From Pictodentalium vernedei (Eukaryota; Mollusca; Scaphopoda; Dentaliida; Dentaliidae): 64,000 nucleotides of DNA. The position numbers were made by a program, and so were the translations under genes. The notes beneath the pieces were generated by a model, which saw only the letters and a list, made by a program, of their open reading frames with translations, was not told where the DNA came from and did no database searches. The DNA lies in NCBI GenBank assembly GCA_031216915.1, contig CM062291.1:34476484-34540483 (forward strand). Direction: 5' to 3'. How positions within the stretch are numbered: the first letter of the stretch is position 1; each line of letters starts with the position of its first letter. This document shows positions 1 through 9,681 of this stretch, in pieces.

Positions 1-2075
1 AGGCTGTAGGCACGCGACCGATGATCACGGCCTGGCTGACACTGTCGGCTGGTTTGACAGTTTAAGATCTGGAAGGAACCCAAACACAAAGTCAAGAGCT
101 GCACCCAAGTCAAAAGACTGTTGGCTCTCGACATCAGGCATGTCTGACTCATCCTCTGAGTTGGAAGACACATAGCCCATCATGGGCCAATCAGCCGATG
201 TCTCCCGTGGTGTAGGCACACCTGAGGGATCAGAAAGCGGCCTGCTTCCAATCCTGGGAGGTGGCGCCACAGGGGGCACCTGGAAACCACTAGTAGCCTC
301 GCTGAAAGCGACGGGAAGGCTCTTGGAAAGAAGTGAGCAAGGAGAGGGCCTCCCTAAGCTCACAGCCCATGTCGGCCGGTTTGACGTGGGAACGAACTGG
401 CAAAGTGGCTTAACTCCTGACCCTTTTAACCAGCGAAGGGTCACGATCCTCAAATACACCGGACGCGAGGCGACAGGTGGCAGCCGAAACATCTGAAGGC
501 AGATGCGTATAGGGATATAACATACCCCGAGGATCTACAGAGGGACTCCGGAGAGTCACCGCGGACCTCTGAGGGACAGAAGGTCCAGGCTGCACAAAAG
601 CTGTTTGTCCCTCAAAACTGGCCATGGGACCAAAGTGCTTGGACGGAAATGCCACGGAGTTCATGGTAGCCCCACCATGAACATCCGAATCCAATGAGAA
701 AACTGCGGTGCTCGACGGCAGAGAGATCACAGCAAAGGGTTCGCCCGGCAGCCCCTTCCGACTTCTCCGAGTTGAAGTCAGTGAAGGCTGAAGCCGATAC
801 CCCACATCCACACTACCAGACATCTCTGCAGACCCCTGCAGGGATAAAACTGGTGTGCTCGACGGCTGAGAGGCCACAGGCCGATACCCCACATCCAAAC
901 TACCAGAGATACATCTCTGCAGACCCCTGCAGGGATAAGCCGAGGCCGGCTGAAACGGTGACTGATGACGTTGCAGACGGAACAGCAGTAGCAGCAGATG
1001 CAACGGGAGCTGTTGAAACTGGTGGAAAAGGGGAGAGAGCAACCGAGCTCCAAAAGAGGAATCACAACCCTAGTGACAGCCTCAGATGTCGACTGGAGAG
1101 GGACCATAGTCCCGAAACCAGGCATCTCTTCACCAGACAACTCAACAGCTCCCGCAGTATCCGCCAAAGAAAATACTGCATATCCCCCACGGAGGGGGTA
1201 TAACTCTCACCAGACGTGGTCGTGTCGGGAACGACAGCATTTCCCCTCCCCCGTTGCGGGAGGAACAGCCACGACAACGCACCACAAGCTTGGGCAAAAG
1301 GCATTGCCCTCAAGGAACAGTCCTGGGCATAACAGAGGTGAGAGCAGTAGAAGAAAAAGGTTAACTCAACAGATGTAGAAAGTAGAACACCCCCAACTAC
1401 AAGAGAAAGGTGGCAGAAAATAAAGGACCGGCGGGAGCACAATTGAACCCCAACGGCCGACAGGGACCCAGAAAACAGAAATAAATTCTGCCTTCAACAG
1501 AGAGGAGAATTCCTGTCCATACAGCTCCCCATTGACACCTAACTCCAATAATAATAATAATATCCAAAAGGATAGCATAAATTTATCAACCAAAGAATCT
1601 TATGTCCGAACCGCACGGTACGCGAAAATCGGAGAATATATAAAATACAATAAAAATGTGGTTGAAAATAATAAAGAGAATATATAAAACACAGTCCTGT
1701 TATTATACGATCCTGAGATCCATAATTCCAGTCACAGGTAACCATTATCAATGAGTTGAATTATCACTGTTTCTTGAAGCAAATATGGACGTCTCGCCAC
1801 ATGGGTGGACGAAAAAAGAATGATTCATTAGTTACGGCCTGCGCACTGGTTGCCAGAAGCCATGGATTTGCACTAAGAGAAGAGTGTCCCCTACTGGGTG
1901 TGCGCCGGTAGCACTCGATCCAGTTTTGGCTTATTTTTTCTTGGTGCGTTTGCACCACTTTTCTTTCCCAAATCGCTTGGGAAAGATCAAAATAGAGAGT
2001 ATATTTTCCAAGTTAGGAACTTCCACTGTAGTGCAAGACTGTAGTAAACAATTGTAAGGTAGGTTGATAAGAAAT
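1..2075 (-). mobile_element. Decayed DIRS-type retroelement, 5' part (runs off window start)
   Basis: The right edge (about 2046-2075) carries a variant of the terminus of the full DIRS copy at 9081-15570 (AAACAATTGT, then AGGTTGATAAGAAAT). About 90 bases further in is a CTTGGGAAAGAT stretch matching the next block of that terminus. Coding traces on the minus strand resemble the gag of the full copy. Orientation matches the full copy, and the RT and recombinase parts would lie left of the window. Seen: shared terminus and related protein segment. Inferred: same family. Confidence 0.75.
25..1042 (-). pseudogene. DIRS gag-like remnant, frameshifted
   Basis: Two overlapping minus-strand reading frames (410-1042, then 25-492) together carry the gag-like sequence. 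The downstream one contains YVSSNSEDE, an acidic stretch, then GAALDFVFGFLPDLK. These align with YVSSATEDE and GQALDFVFGLLPDVQ in the gag of the full DIRS copy near 13.55-13.65 kb. Upstream lie imperfect direct repeats of roughly 100 bases (around 810-945), in the same relative place as the three 45-residue repeats of the full copy. The frame change between the two ORFs indicates at least one indel. No intact cysteine-rich N-terminus was found upstream. It is a structural gag-like protein by analogy only and not translatable as a whole. Confidence 0.65.
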
Positions 2076-2264
2076 AATGCACAGTTGTTTTTCGAGGCAG
2101 TCATTTATGTGCACAGAAGGAAAGGTAAAATCAAAAACTAAATGCATTCAGAAATTATGTCACAGTGTTGTGTGTACTTTGGGCATTTTTGGGCAACTTT
2201 GTTTATTTCTTTACAATGTCTTATCTTTTGAAATCTGTCTACATTAATGTTTTTAATTATGGAT

Positions 2265-2515
2265 TTAACCCTTTACCCAACGCAGACGATATCAAAATTT
2301 ATTGTTTTAAATATCATTTCTTGAAATTTTTCAAAAAATTTCAACAAAACCATATCATGTGACCCCTCGTTGGAACGAGCTCGATGAGCTCGTTCCAACG
2401 AGGGGTCACATGATATGGTTTTGTTGAAATTTTTTGAAAAATAATATTTTTTTTCAACTGCTGAAATTGCATATTACGTGGGAGGATGCGGGCGATTCGT
2501 TGGGTAAAGGGTTAA
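2265..2515. mobile_element. TTAA-flanked palindromic MITE, subfamily A (piggyBac-like)
   Basis: TTAA at both ends, followed by terminal inverted repeat CCCTTTACCCAACG on the left and its near-complement on the right. The centre is a long near-perfect palindrome ending in GAGCTCGATGAGCTC. No coding capacity. TTAA targets with CCCT termini are known of piggyBac elements; assignment of this MITE to that superfamily is inferred from the ends only. Confidence 0.85.
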
Positions 2516-2593
2516 GTAATTTTGTGTTGCATCTGATGTGTTATACTTTGCGTATACTGTTGTTTTTTTTTACATGCTCTTTCACATAAAGTA

Positions 2594-2910
2594 TTTATTT
2601 ATTTACTGGTGTTTAAGGTCACATATTTCTGCACAATGGCTAATCATGACCACGACTGTTTTACATGTGGAGGAAGCCAGAGTACCTGGAAAGAACCATC
2701 AAGCAATGGCAAGCAACTGTCAGGCTCCCCAACATACTAACTCCACACAAGTAGGGTTAGGATTGGTTGAAGACAAGTGTACCATCGACATGCAGTACGC
2801 ATTAGTACACCACAGCACTGTGCCCTCACATGAGCAATGGGGGCGAAGTGTCTTACCCAAAGACACAACATGGTTGTTGCAGGTGGGATTTGTGAGATGT
2901 GAGATAGGGT
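2594..2910 (-). mobile_element. tRNA-derived SINE (family 1), head degraded
   Basis: Read on the minus strand it ends in CACCAGTAAATAAATAAATA. It contains the family body: GGTCATGATTAGCCATTGTG, a GACGTACTG-like block and a GTGTCTTTGGGTAAGACACTT block. The tRNA-like head past about 2880 is diverged and lacks a clear box B. Confidence 0.75.
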
Positions 2911-3115
2911 CCTGTTGTATTGTCACTTGAATCAAATATTGATTCGACCCAAAATTTTGAATTTAACAAATATTGAGCATCGAATATGGATGGTCACACA
3001 TATTTTCTGTTTGTGTCCAATGCGACATATTGGGTCAAGGGGTGGCACAAAGATGGGGTGGGGGGGTGTAAACCTGATTTGTTCTGAGTGTGATTGGTCA
3101 AATCCCAACTGATAA

Positions 3116-3184
3116 AATATTCCAACTACATCATCAAGGCATGCCTTCATCGAAGGCATGCTTTGATGATGCAGTTGGAATATT
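3116..3184. repeat. Short palindrome, about 32-bp arms
   Basis: Arms 3116-3147 and 3153-3184 are complementary with two mismatches and a 5-base loop. It probably is the core of a decayed palindromic element; no flanking duplication is seen. Confidence 0.7.
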
Positions 3185-3228
3185 AGTCAGGATAATTAAA
3201 AAACACAGAACTTTCTGCATTGATTTCA

Positions 3229-3478
3229 TTAACTGGTAGAGTGCTGGAAGCCCATATTTGGGCTTTATTCCTTGGTGCCGGTACCGCAATTTAAAGGCTT
3301 CATATATTTTGCATGTGCTTCATATTATCTTTGAAGTGATATTATTTTATCTGTTAGGATTTGCCTTGTCACAATTTATGGGAGAGTGCTTCTTGGCACT
3401 CTCCCATAAATTGTAACAAGGCAAAGATGCGCAAAGAAATTTTAAGGACCAACAATAATTTAGCACTCTACCAGTTAA
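3229..3478. mobile_element. TTAA-flanked MITE, family 5
   Basis: Ends TTAACTGGTAGAGTGCT and AGCACTCTACCAGTTAA are exact complements including TTAA. The centre is a palindrome with a GGGAGAGTGC...GCACTCTCCC hairpin. Related cores occur at 30.4 kb and 58.0 kb, and an end fragment near 39.41 kb. Confidence 0.8.
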
Positions 3479-3960
3479 CCATATTTGAAAAATCCATCTT
3501 CATCTCTCCCATTTTGGCTCGAATTTGATTAGAATATGATTTGAGATTGAATTGTTGTTCGAATATCAAATATTCGTGTGAGTCAATTTTTTTTTTAAAT
3601 TTGCGGCTTATTGTCCCTTTAATTATAAACTATGCACTCCTCACATCACTTATCTGGCATTCTTCATAACACCTCTCTCAAGTCCAGTGTTCAAAGGCCT
3701 TTATGTAGCAGTGGCCAAAAGATAAAATTTATAAAAATATATTATTATTCATTAAAAAAATCACAAATATGCAATTAGGAAAACAGACTTGATCCAATAA
3801 TTATTTCTTTAAAAACAAATGTTAACATCTCTCGTAAATATGGCAATCATAAAAGTTTTTTAAGTTTTGACTTGCTGACACTGAAATTATCATGTTCAGA
3901 AAGTCAGAGTATTTGATAGCATGTAAAAATCCAGAACTGTTTCATATATTATAGTATCAT
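3479..3960. other. AT-rich stretch, nothing recognised
   Basis: No ORF, palindrome or known repeat is supported here. Confidence 0.5.
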
Positions 3961-3967
3961 AAGAAAA

Positions 3968-4060
3968 TACTATTTATTTATTCATTTATTCATTGGGGTT
4001 CAATGACACTTTCAACAGCCAGGGTCACCATGTGTCGGAGAGCAAATACGAAAATATCAT
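3968..4060 (-). mobile_element. SINE 3' tail fragment (family 1 variant)
   Basis: Minus-strand tail AATGAATAAATGAATAAATA is preceded by a CTGTTGAAAGTGTCATTGAA block, the same variant tail as at 54.16 kb. Only about 90 bases remain. Confidence 0.6.
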
Positions 4061-4097
4061 GTGTAAAACATATCACCAATAATACAGCAAATTATTT

Positions 4098-4560
4098 ATT
4101 TATTTATTTATTGGTGTTTAACCTTTACCCAACGCAGACGATATCAAAATTTATTATTTTAAACTGATTTTAAATATCATTTTTTAAAATTTTTCAAACA
4201 ATTTCAACAAAACCAAAGTATGTGTCCCCCCATTGGAACGAGGGGTCACATGATATGGTTTTGTTGAATTTTTTTGAAAAATATTTTTTCAACTGCTGAA
4301 TTTGCATATTACGCGGGCGGATGCGGCCGATTCATTGGGTAAAGGGTTAAGGTCATATTTTTTTGCACAATGGCTTATCATGACAACATGAGTATCAACT
4401 AAAGACCAAGGGTGGATGTTAATAAGCCAAGTTGCCCATTTTAGAGAGGGTTTGCACCTCCCAAGCACTGGTGACTGGGTCCTATTTTACCAGTAAAACA
4501 GAGCCTGTTTACAGCAGTGAACATGCACTGCTTCACTTCCCGCGGTTCCCGCGGGGGAAT
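4098..4560 (-). mobile_element. SINE family 2 interrupted by a TTAA MITE
   Basis: The tail (4098-4121) and body (4347-4560) of a SINE that shares its 3' tail with family 1 but has a different body: TGGTAAAATAGGACCCAGTC and CCCGGGAAGTGAAGCAG-like blocks on the minus strand. The MITE at 4118-4350 sits exactly at the TTAA of the GGTGTTTAAGGTCA tail motif. Joining the two flanks restores that motif as seen in uninterrupted copies. Confidence 0.8.
4118..4350. mobile_element. TTAA MITE subfamily A nested in a SINE
   Basis: Flanked by TTAA on both sides, with one TTAA belonging to the host SINE. The central palindrome is partly deleted compared with the copy at 2265-2515. Confidence 0.85.
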
Positions 4561-4677
4561 ACAGCAAATAAAATCCACCCAATTCTGTTGCTGTATTAAA
4601 AACAAATATTTGATAATTCTAACATTATAGTATGTGAAATTCAATCAATACTGATGCTGTACTAAGTCTAAAATGTC

Positions 4678-4935
4678 TTAACCCTAAAATTTACCCAACG
4701 CAGACGAATTCAAAATTTATAATTTTAAATATCATTTTTCAATTTTTTTCAAAAAAGTTCATCAAAACCATATCATGTGACCCCTCTTTGGAACGAGCTT
4801 GTCAGGCTCGTTCCAAAGAGGGGTTACATGATATGGTTTTGTTGAAATTTTTCAAAAAATAATATATTTTTCAGCTGCTGAATTTGCATATTACGCAGAC
4901 GGATGACGTGGGCGATTCATTGGGTAAAGGGTTAA
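4678..4935. mobile_element. TTAA MITE subfamily A
   Basis: TTAA at both ends, TTTACCCAACGCAGACG terminus with a small insertion after TTAACCCT, and a central palindrome around 4785-4830. Confidence 0.85.
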
Positions 4936-5427
4936 CAATGACCAAACAGGAATTGAAATTCAAACATCACTGGAAAGGAATTCAAGACTAGAACATCATA
5001 ACATAAACGATAGAGTAAGTAAAATTCCATTACTACCCACTCCTAGTAAAATCTTAACAATAATCATACGTCAGGTGAAATTCTATTAGTAATGTTCCCA
5101 GAATTCAAAAATAAAAACTCACAACACACTTCATACAACAAGAACCATTTTACACATTTTGTTTCTTGTATTGGTCCACTTTCATTGTTCTACATGTTTT
5201 GTTCCTTATATTGGTTAGCTTTCCTTATTCTGAAACATTGTTATCATGTTTTCATAGACAAGGAAAGTGATACAACATGCTGGGGTGACCCTTAGTAAGC
5301 TTGGCACCAATCCTTTGTAGAAACCATACATTCCTTCAAAACTGCAAATAAAAAAATAAAATGCTTATGATAAACATGGTTCAAAAAACTGAAACACTGG
5401 ATGGGACCATACCGTAATAAGATGGAA
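4936..5427. other. AT-rich stretch, nothing recognised
   Basis: Contains only a short internal repeat (TTTTGTTTCTTGTATTGGT and TTTTGTTCCTTATATTGGT near 5160-5215). No supported feature. Confidence 0.4.
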
Positions 5428-5757
5428 TTTATTTATTTATTGATGTTTAAGGTCACATACTTATGCACAATGGCAAATTGTGACCATGACAGTTTTATTT
5501 GTGGAGTAAGCTGGAGTACCCAGAGAGAACCACCGAGGATTGACGAGCAACTGTCAGCTCCTCACCATTCTCTGTTTAAGTTTCGCTCAAGCAGGGTTAC
5601 AGCAGTTGAAGACATGTGCACCATCGACATGCAGTACGCATTAGTACACGGCGTCATCGTGCCCCCATGTAGCCAACTGGGATAAAGTGCCTTGCCAAAC
5701 GGGTATTGAACTTGGACCTCAAGCATCAAAGTTCAACAATCTACCACTGAGCCACCA
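5428..5757 (-). mobile_element. tRNA-derived SINE (family 1), nearly full length
   Basis: On the minus strand the head reads GGTGGCTCAGTGGTAGATTG, a good box A (TGGCTCAGTGG). The box B position is weakened. The body carries the standard blocks and the tail is AATAAATAAATT. Heads of this type descend from a tRNA gene transcribed by RNA polymerase III. Confidence 0.85.
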
Positions 5758-5784
5758 CGCACCCTCACAAAATAACTGTTAATA

Positions 5785-7310
5785 TACTCTCCCAAAAAAG
5801 AAAGTGTGCATGCTAAAAAATAACACTAAAAAAAGATATATATCATTTTCAGTCATGGAAATTTTATTTTACTCAATCACAGATGAATCAATTTGTGATC
5901 AACACGAGAAATTTCATTACGCTACGATGAATACTCTTGGTGCCATGGAGTGTCAAAGACACTAAGGGTCAAACACAAAAGTCACACACTCAATATCTGG
6001 TATGACCTCCGTCTGCATCGACTACTGCTGTGCATCTACGCCTCATGGAAGCAAACAAGTTAGTATGGAAGTGTTGTGAGATGTTGTTCCATATTCTGAT
6101 AAGCTGTCTTTGGAGTTCCACAAGCGTTGACGGTGCATAGGGAAGCCGGCGTAGCTGACGTTTCATTTCGTCCCATACGTGCTCAATGGGTGAGATATCG
6201 GGCGAATTTGCAGGCCAGGGAAGAACATCCACTTGTTGTTGCTGCAGATACCGTTGAACAACACGAGCTGCATGGGGTCGGGCGTTGTCCTGCTGTAGAA
6301 TGACGCCGGAGCCGTGACGTTGCAGAAATGGGGCAACAACAGGTGTAAGCACTTCATCACAATATCTGGCTGCATTGAGATTGCCATCAATAATGACCAG
6401 CTCAGTTCTGTTATGGGCAGTGATGCCACCCCACACCATGAGAGACCCTCCCCCATAACGGTTTCGCTCCACGACACATGGATCTGCATAGCGTTCGTTT
6501 CGACGTCTGTATACTCTCTGGCGGCCATCTGATGATGAAAGATGGAAACGACATTCATCTGTGAATAAAACACGTCACCACCAGTGTAACGGATGCCTGA
6601 GATGTTGTCTACACCACTGCAGTCGAGCACGACGATGACGTAACGTCAAAATCGGATGAATTGCAGGTCTTCGAGGACGTAAGCCGTATTCTCTCAGCCA
6701 GTTGATTACTGTTTGAGGATGTATCCGTCTCAGGTTAGGGATGTTCCTGGCTGTCGTCGTTGCCGTTTGTTGCCGGTTTCGGAGATGGACGACACGGATA
6801 TACCGATCTTGTGCAGGGGTAGTAAGTCGGGGTCTCCCGGAGCGGGGTCGGTCTCGAACGTCATCATGTTGTGCATGTCGATGGACTAGCCTGTCTACAG
6901 TGTTACGGTGGCAGTTCAAATGCTGGGCAACCTCTCTGTGTGTTCTGCCACCTCTAATCATACCCAGGGCAAGGAGACGTTGATTCATTGTCAATCTTGG
7001 CATGCTAATGTGGAGTCGTTTTAACAGCAGCGCAAGTTTGAATGTGAACGATAGGAAGGCCTTACTTTAGTGTTTAAATACCCAAGGATTCACACTGCTG
7101 CGTGAATTTTCAGACTCTCCACGTGCAAAACATGCCTTTTCACAAACGTGCAGCACGTCATTTAACGTTAATGCAATTTTAACGGGGAAAGCTGTTTTTG
7201 TGTTCAATATAACTTATTCATGAACAGGTTAACACTCTTTACACCTACGAAATTATTTTTTTGGAGTTTGATCAATTTCTGCAATGCACACTTTCTTTTT
7301 TGGGCGAGTA
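5785..7310 (-). mobile_element. Tc1-like DNA transposon, about 1.53 kb
   Basis: Terminal inverted repeats begin TACTCTCCCAAAAAAGAAAG at the left and, as reverse complement, TACTCGCCCAAAAAAGAAAG at the right (about 26 bases, one mismatch), continuing GTGTGCA. TA dinucleotides flank both sides (5783-5784, 7311-7312). It encodes one transposase on the minus strand with an in-frame stop. The right flank is a SINE tail, but the left flank is not the matching SINE half, so sequence was lost or rearranged on that side. Confidence 0.9.
5990..7003 (-). pseudogene. Tc1/mariner-family transposase, one in-frame stop
   Basis: A 337-codon reading frame with a single TGA at 6575-6577 splits it into 142 residues plus the rest. 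The N-terminus has helix-turn-helix DNA-binding segments (residues about 5-45, then GRPRLTTPAQDR). The catalytic core follows. First Asp is in LFTDECRF, just after the stop; second Asp in QQDNARPH; final Glu in SPIEHVWDEM. Thirty-four residues separate the last two, the DD34E spacing of Tc1-like enzymes. The length is normal for the family, whose members cut and paste by binding the terminal repeats and integrate at TA. Apart from the stop the frame is open, so inactivation looks fairly recent. The stop lies one codon before RVLFTDE, so a truncated product would lack all catalytic residues. Confidence 0.92.
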
Positions 7311-7312
7311 TA

Positions 7313-7577
7313 TGTACAATGGCTAATCATGAGCGCGACAGTTTTAAGGGTGGAGGAAGCCAGAGTACCGGAGAGAACCACCGCAGGGTTACAGTGGTGG
7401 AAGACATGTGCACCATCGACGTGCAGTACGTCTTAGTACACGGCGTCATCGTGTCCCCATGTAGGCAATCGGGTTAATGTGTCTTGCCCAAGGACACAAC
7501 ACAGGTCGTTCTGGACAGGGATCAAACTGGAGACCTCTAGCATAGAAATCCAACAGTCTACCACTAAGCCACCACAT
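7313..7577 (-). mobile_element. tRNA-derived SINE (family 1), tail removed at the Tc1 border
   Basis: Begins directly at the right TA of the Tc1 element inside the tail motif (TGTACAATGGCTAATCATGA on the plus strand) and ends in the tRNA-like head (TGGCTTAGTGG box A on the minus strand). Confidence 0.8.
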
Positions 7578-7604
7578 TCAATATAATAGAACACAATGGA
7601 GGCG

Positions 7605-7735
7605 GAGTAATGGGGACCAGAATCAACAACCAGAGGTGAGGTTTTTCCTGTATTTCACGTGTGCCAAAGGCACAGTGTCACATGAAATACAAGAAAAACT
7701 CCATCACTGGTTCTGGATTCCAGTACCCCATACTC
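7605..7735. repeat. Palindromic element, about 125 bp
   Basis: Arms fold around GTGTGCC AAA GGCACA. Outer arms TGGGGACCAGAAT and ATTCCAGTACCCCA are imperfectly complementary. It resembles the other foldback MITEs but no target duplication is clear. Confidence 0.6.
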
Positions 7736-7800
7736 TACCCAAGTTATGCTCTGTATTTATACCATGATTAAGCTGGAATTAAGTGAATAACAGGGTTCAT

Positions 7801-7804
7801 ATAT

Positions 7805-7851
<47 letters not shown>

Positions 7852-8205
7852 TTATTTATTGGTGTTTAAGGTCACATATTTATGCACAATGGCTAATCGT
7901 GACAGTGAGAGTTTTACGGGTGGAGGAAGCCGGAGTACCCAGAGAGAACCACTGAGCACCGACGAGCAACTGTCAGCTCTTCAACATTCTCTGTTCAGGT
8001 TTCGTTCAAGCAGGGTTACAGCGTTTGAAGACATGTGCACCATCGACATGCAGTACATCTTAGAATATGGCATCATCATGCAACCATGTAGGCAACCAGG
8101 ATAAAGTGCCTTGACCAAGGACACAACATGGGTCATTCCAGACAGGGATAGAACTCGGGACCTCTTGCATAGAAGTCCAACAGTCTACCACTGAGCCACC
8201 ACGCT
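7801..8205 (-). mobile_element. tRNA-derived SINE (family 1) with long ATTT tail
   Basis: An (ATTT)n run at 7801-7856 is the tail. The minus-strand head reads GCGTGGTGGCTCAGTGGTAG, with box A, then GAGGTCCCGAGTTCTATCCC, a near box B. This is one of the cleanest copies of head type I. Confidence 0.88.
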
Positions 8206-8266
8206 CAATATTTATTGTGCATAAGTATATGACCTTAAAACACCAATAAATAAATAAATACTGGGA
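8206..8266 (+). mobile_element. Inverted SINE tail fragment
   Basis: Plus-strand ATTGTGCATAAGTATATGAC, then CCTTAAAACACCAATAAATA: the common 3' tail in opposite orientation, touching the head of the preceding SINE. The two tails make an inverted repeat about 350 bases apart. Confidence 0.75.
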
Positions 8267-8423
8267 TGTGCTGATCAAACCTACCATCAGAGAGCCCTTG
8301 CCAACAATTAATCAGGGATGTAGTTTTAAGTATGTCATAAATTCTATTAAACTTCCCTGTATACAGACAGGTGTACATAGTGGTCCTCCATATATGGCTA
8401 ATGTGGGTGTGGCAGTAAAAGGG

Positions 8424-8649
8424 CTAACCCTTTACCCAACACAGACAATATCAAAATTTATTATTTTAAATATCATTTTTTAAAATTTAAAAAAAAATTT
8501 CAACAAGACCATATCATGTGATCCCTCGTTGGAACGAGCTCATTCCACGAGGGGTCACATGATATGGTTTTGCTGAAAAATAATTTTTTCAACTGCTGAA
8601 TTTGCATATTACGCAGGCGACTGCGGCTAATTCATTGGTAAAGGGTTAA
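8424..8649. mobile_element. TTAA MITE subfamily A (left TTAA mutated to CTAA)
   Basis: CTAACCCTTTACCCAACAC at the left, GGTAAAGGGTTAA at the right, and a shortened central hairpin GGAACGAGCTCATTCC. Confidence 0.82.
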
Positions 8650-8826
8650 ATGGGGCAGCCTACCCTGTTGGTGAATTCTAGACCCCCCCCCCCACCCCCC
8701 ACGAAAGGAACTACCTCCTGTACGGTGGTCTTATCAGGGAAATCCTAGTACCACCTCAAATGATGCTCCTGGAAGAAACTCCTGGGGTTCCCATGGGTAT
8801 CTACACCAAATTTGGCAAAAACAATA
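8650..8826. other. Unassigned sequence with a C-rich run
   Basis: A run of CCCCCCCCCC interrupted once by A at about 8683-8700. Nothing else recognised. Confidence 0.4.
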
Positions 8827-9050
8827 TTTATTGTTGTTTGAGGTCACATACTTCTACACAATGGCTAATCATGACCACAACATGGAGATAAAGTCAAGGT
8901 CAGTCAATCATTTATACCCCATGTTGCCTATTTTAGAGGACTTACACCCCAAGTATTGGTGACTGGGTCCTATTTTACCAGGGGAACAGAGCTTGTTTAC
9001 CACAGTAAACAAGCACTACTTCACTTCCCGGGGTTCCCACAAGGGTTTCA
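8827..9050 (-). mobile_element. SINE family 2
   Basis: Tail TATTTATTGTTGTTTGAGGT, then the family 2 body (GACTGGGTCCTATTTTACCA on plus) to CTTCCCGGGGTTCCCAC. Ends just before the DIRS element. Confidence 0.75.
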
Positions 9051-9080
9051 GGAAAATGAAGGAAGGTGTTTGTAAAGTAA

Positions 9081-9355
9081 ATTAAAATTTTTTAGTAAAT
9101 TTTGTTTCTTAACATACCTACCACAATTGTTTACAATTGGCTGTAACATAAGTGCAAGCCCTACTTCGGAACTAACTCAAGCTTTTAGAATCTTTTCCAA
9201 ACGAGTTGGAAAAGTACTAGAGTGCAAAAGCACGAAAAAGATCGAAAAAAGGGTCGAGCGAGACCAGCGCTCGAAATTACAGGTACTCTCTCTGCACACC
9301 TCTTGCGTTTACCAAGCGCATGCGCAACAACCGTGACGTCAATTCCGTATTTCCG
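9081..9355. repeat. DIRS inverted terminal repeat, 3' end of element
   Basis: 9127-9355 is the reverse complement of about 15320-15547, including a CGCATGCGCAACAACCGTGA block. The outermost 53 bases (9081-9133) are unlike the other terminus and are instead exactly complementary to 9428-9480. Confidence 0.92.
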
Positions 9356-9427
9356 CCAACGGGAAGTTTGTGATTTAGCGGGGAGGCATCGATATCAAAG
9401 ATATCCCCAAGGAGGGTGGGTCTCCGG

Positions 9428-9518
9428 TAAACAATTGTGGTAGGTATGTTAAGAAACAAAATTTACTAAAAAATTTTAATTTCTTTTCAACCTACTAACA
9501 ATTGTTTACAATTGGCTG
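9428..9518. repeat. DIRS internal complementary region
   Basis: 9428-9480 is the exact reverse complement of 9081-9133 (53 of 53). 9481-9518 is the reverse complement of 15531-15568 (37 of 38). Read on the opposite strand it therefore spells the right end of the element joined to the left end, as expected for a circle-junction template. The junction falls in GAAAAGAAATTAAAA. Confidence 0.93.
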
Positions 9519-9681
9519 AATAAACAATAGGAGGAGGTGAATCACATAACCAATACCAACAAGAGTAGCAGAACGAAAGCAAGGATGGCAGAGAACAATA
9601 ACTAAAACCTGTAATGAAGATAGAGAGAAGGCACCTGGAAAGAACAAGGCTGAGCGAAGCGCACACTCGACAAAAACAATT

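Noticed and set aside
1764-1958. Short host exon on the minus strand
   Set aside because: Lies inside the DIRS fragment leader region; no splice signals or domain.
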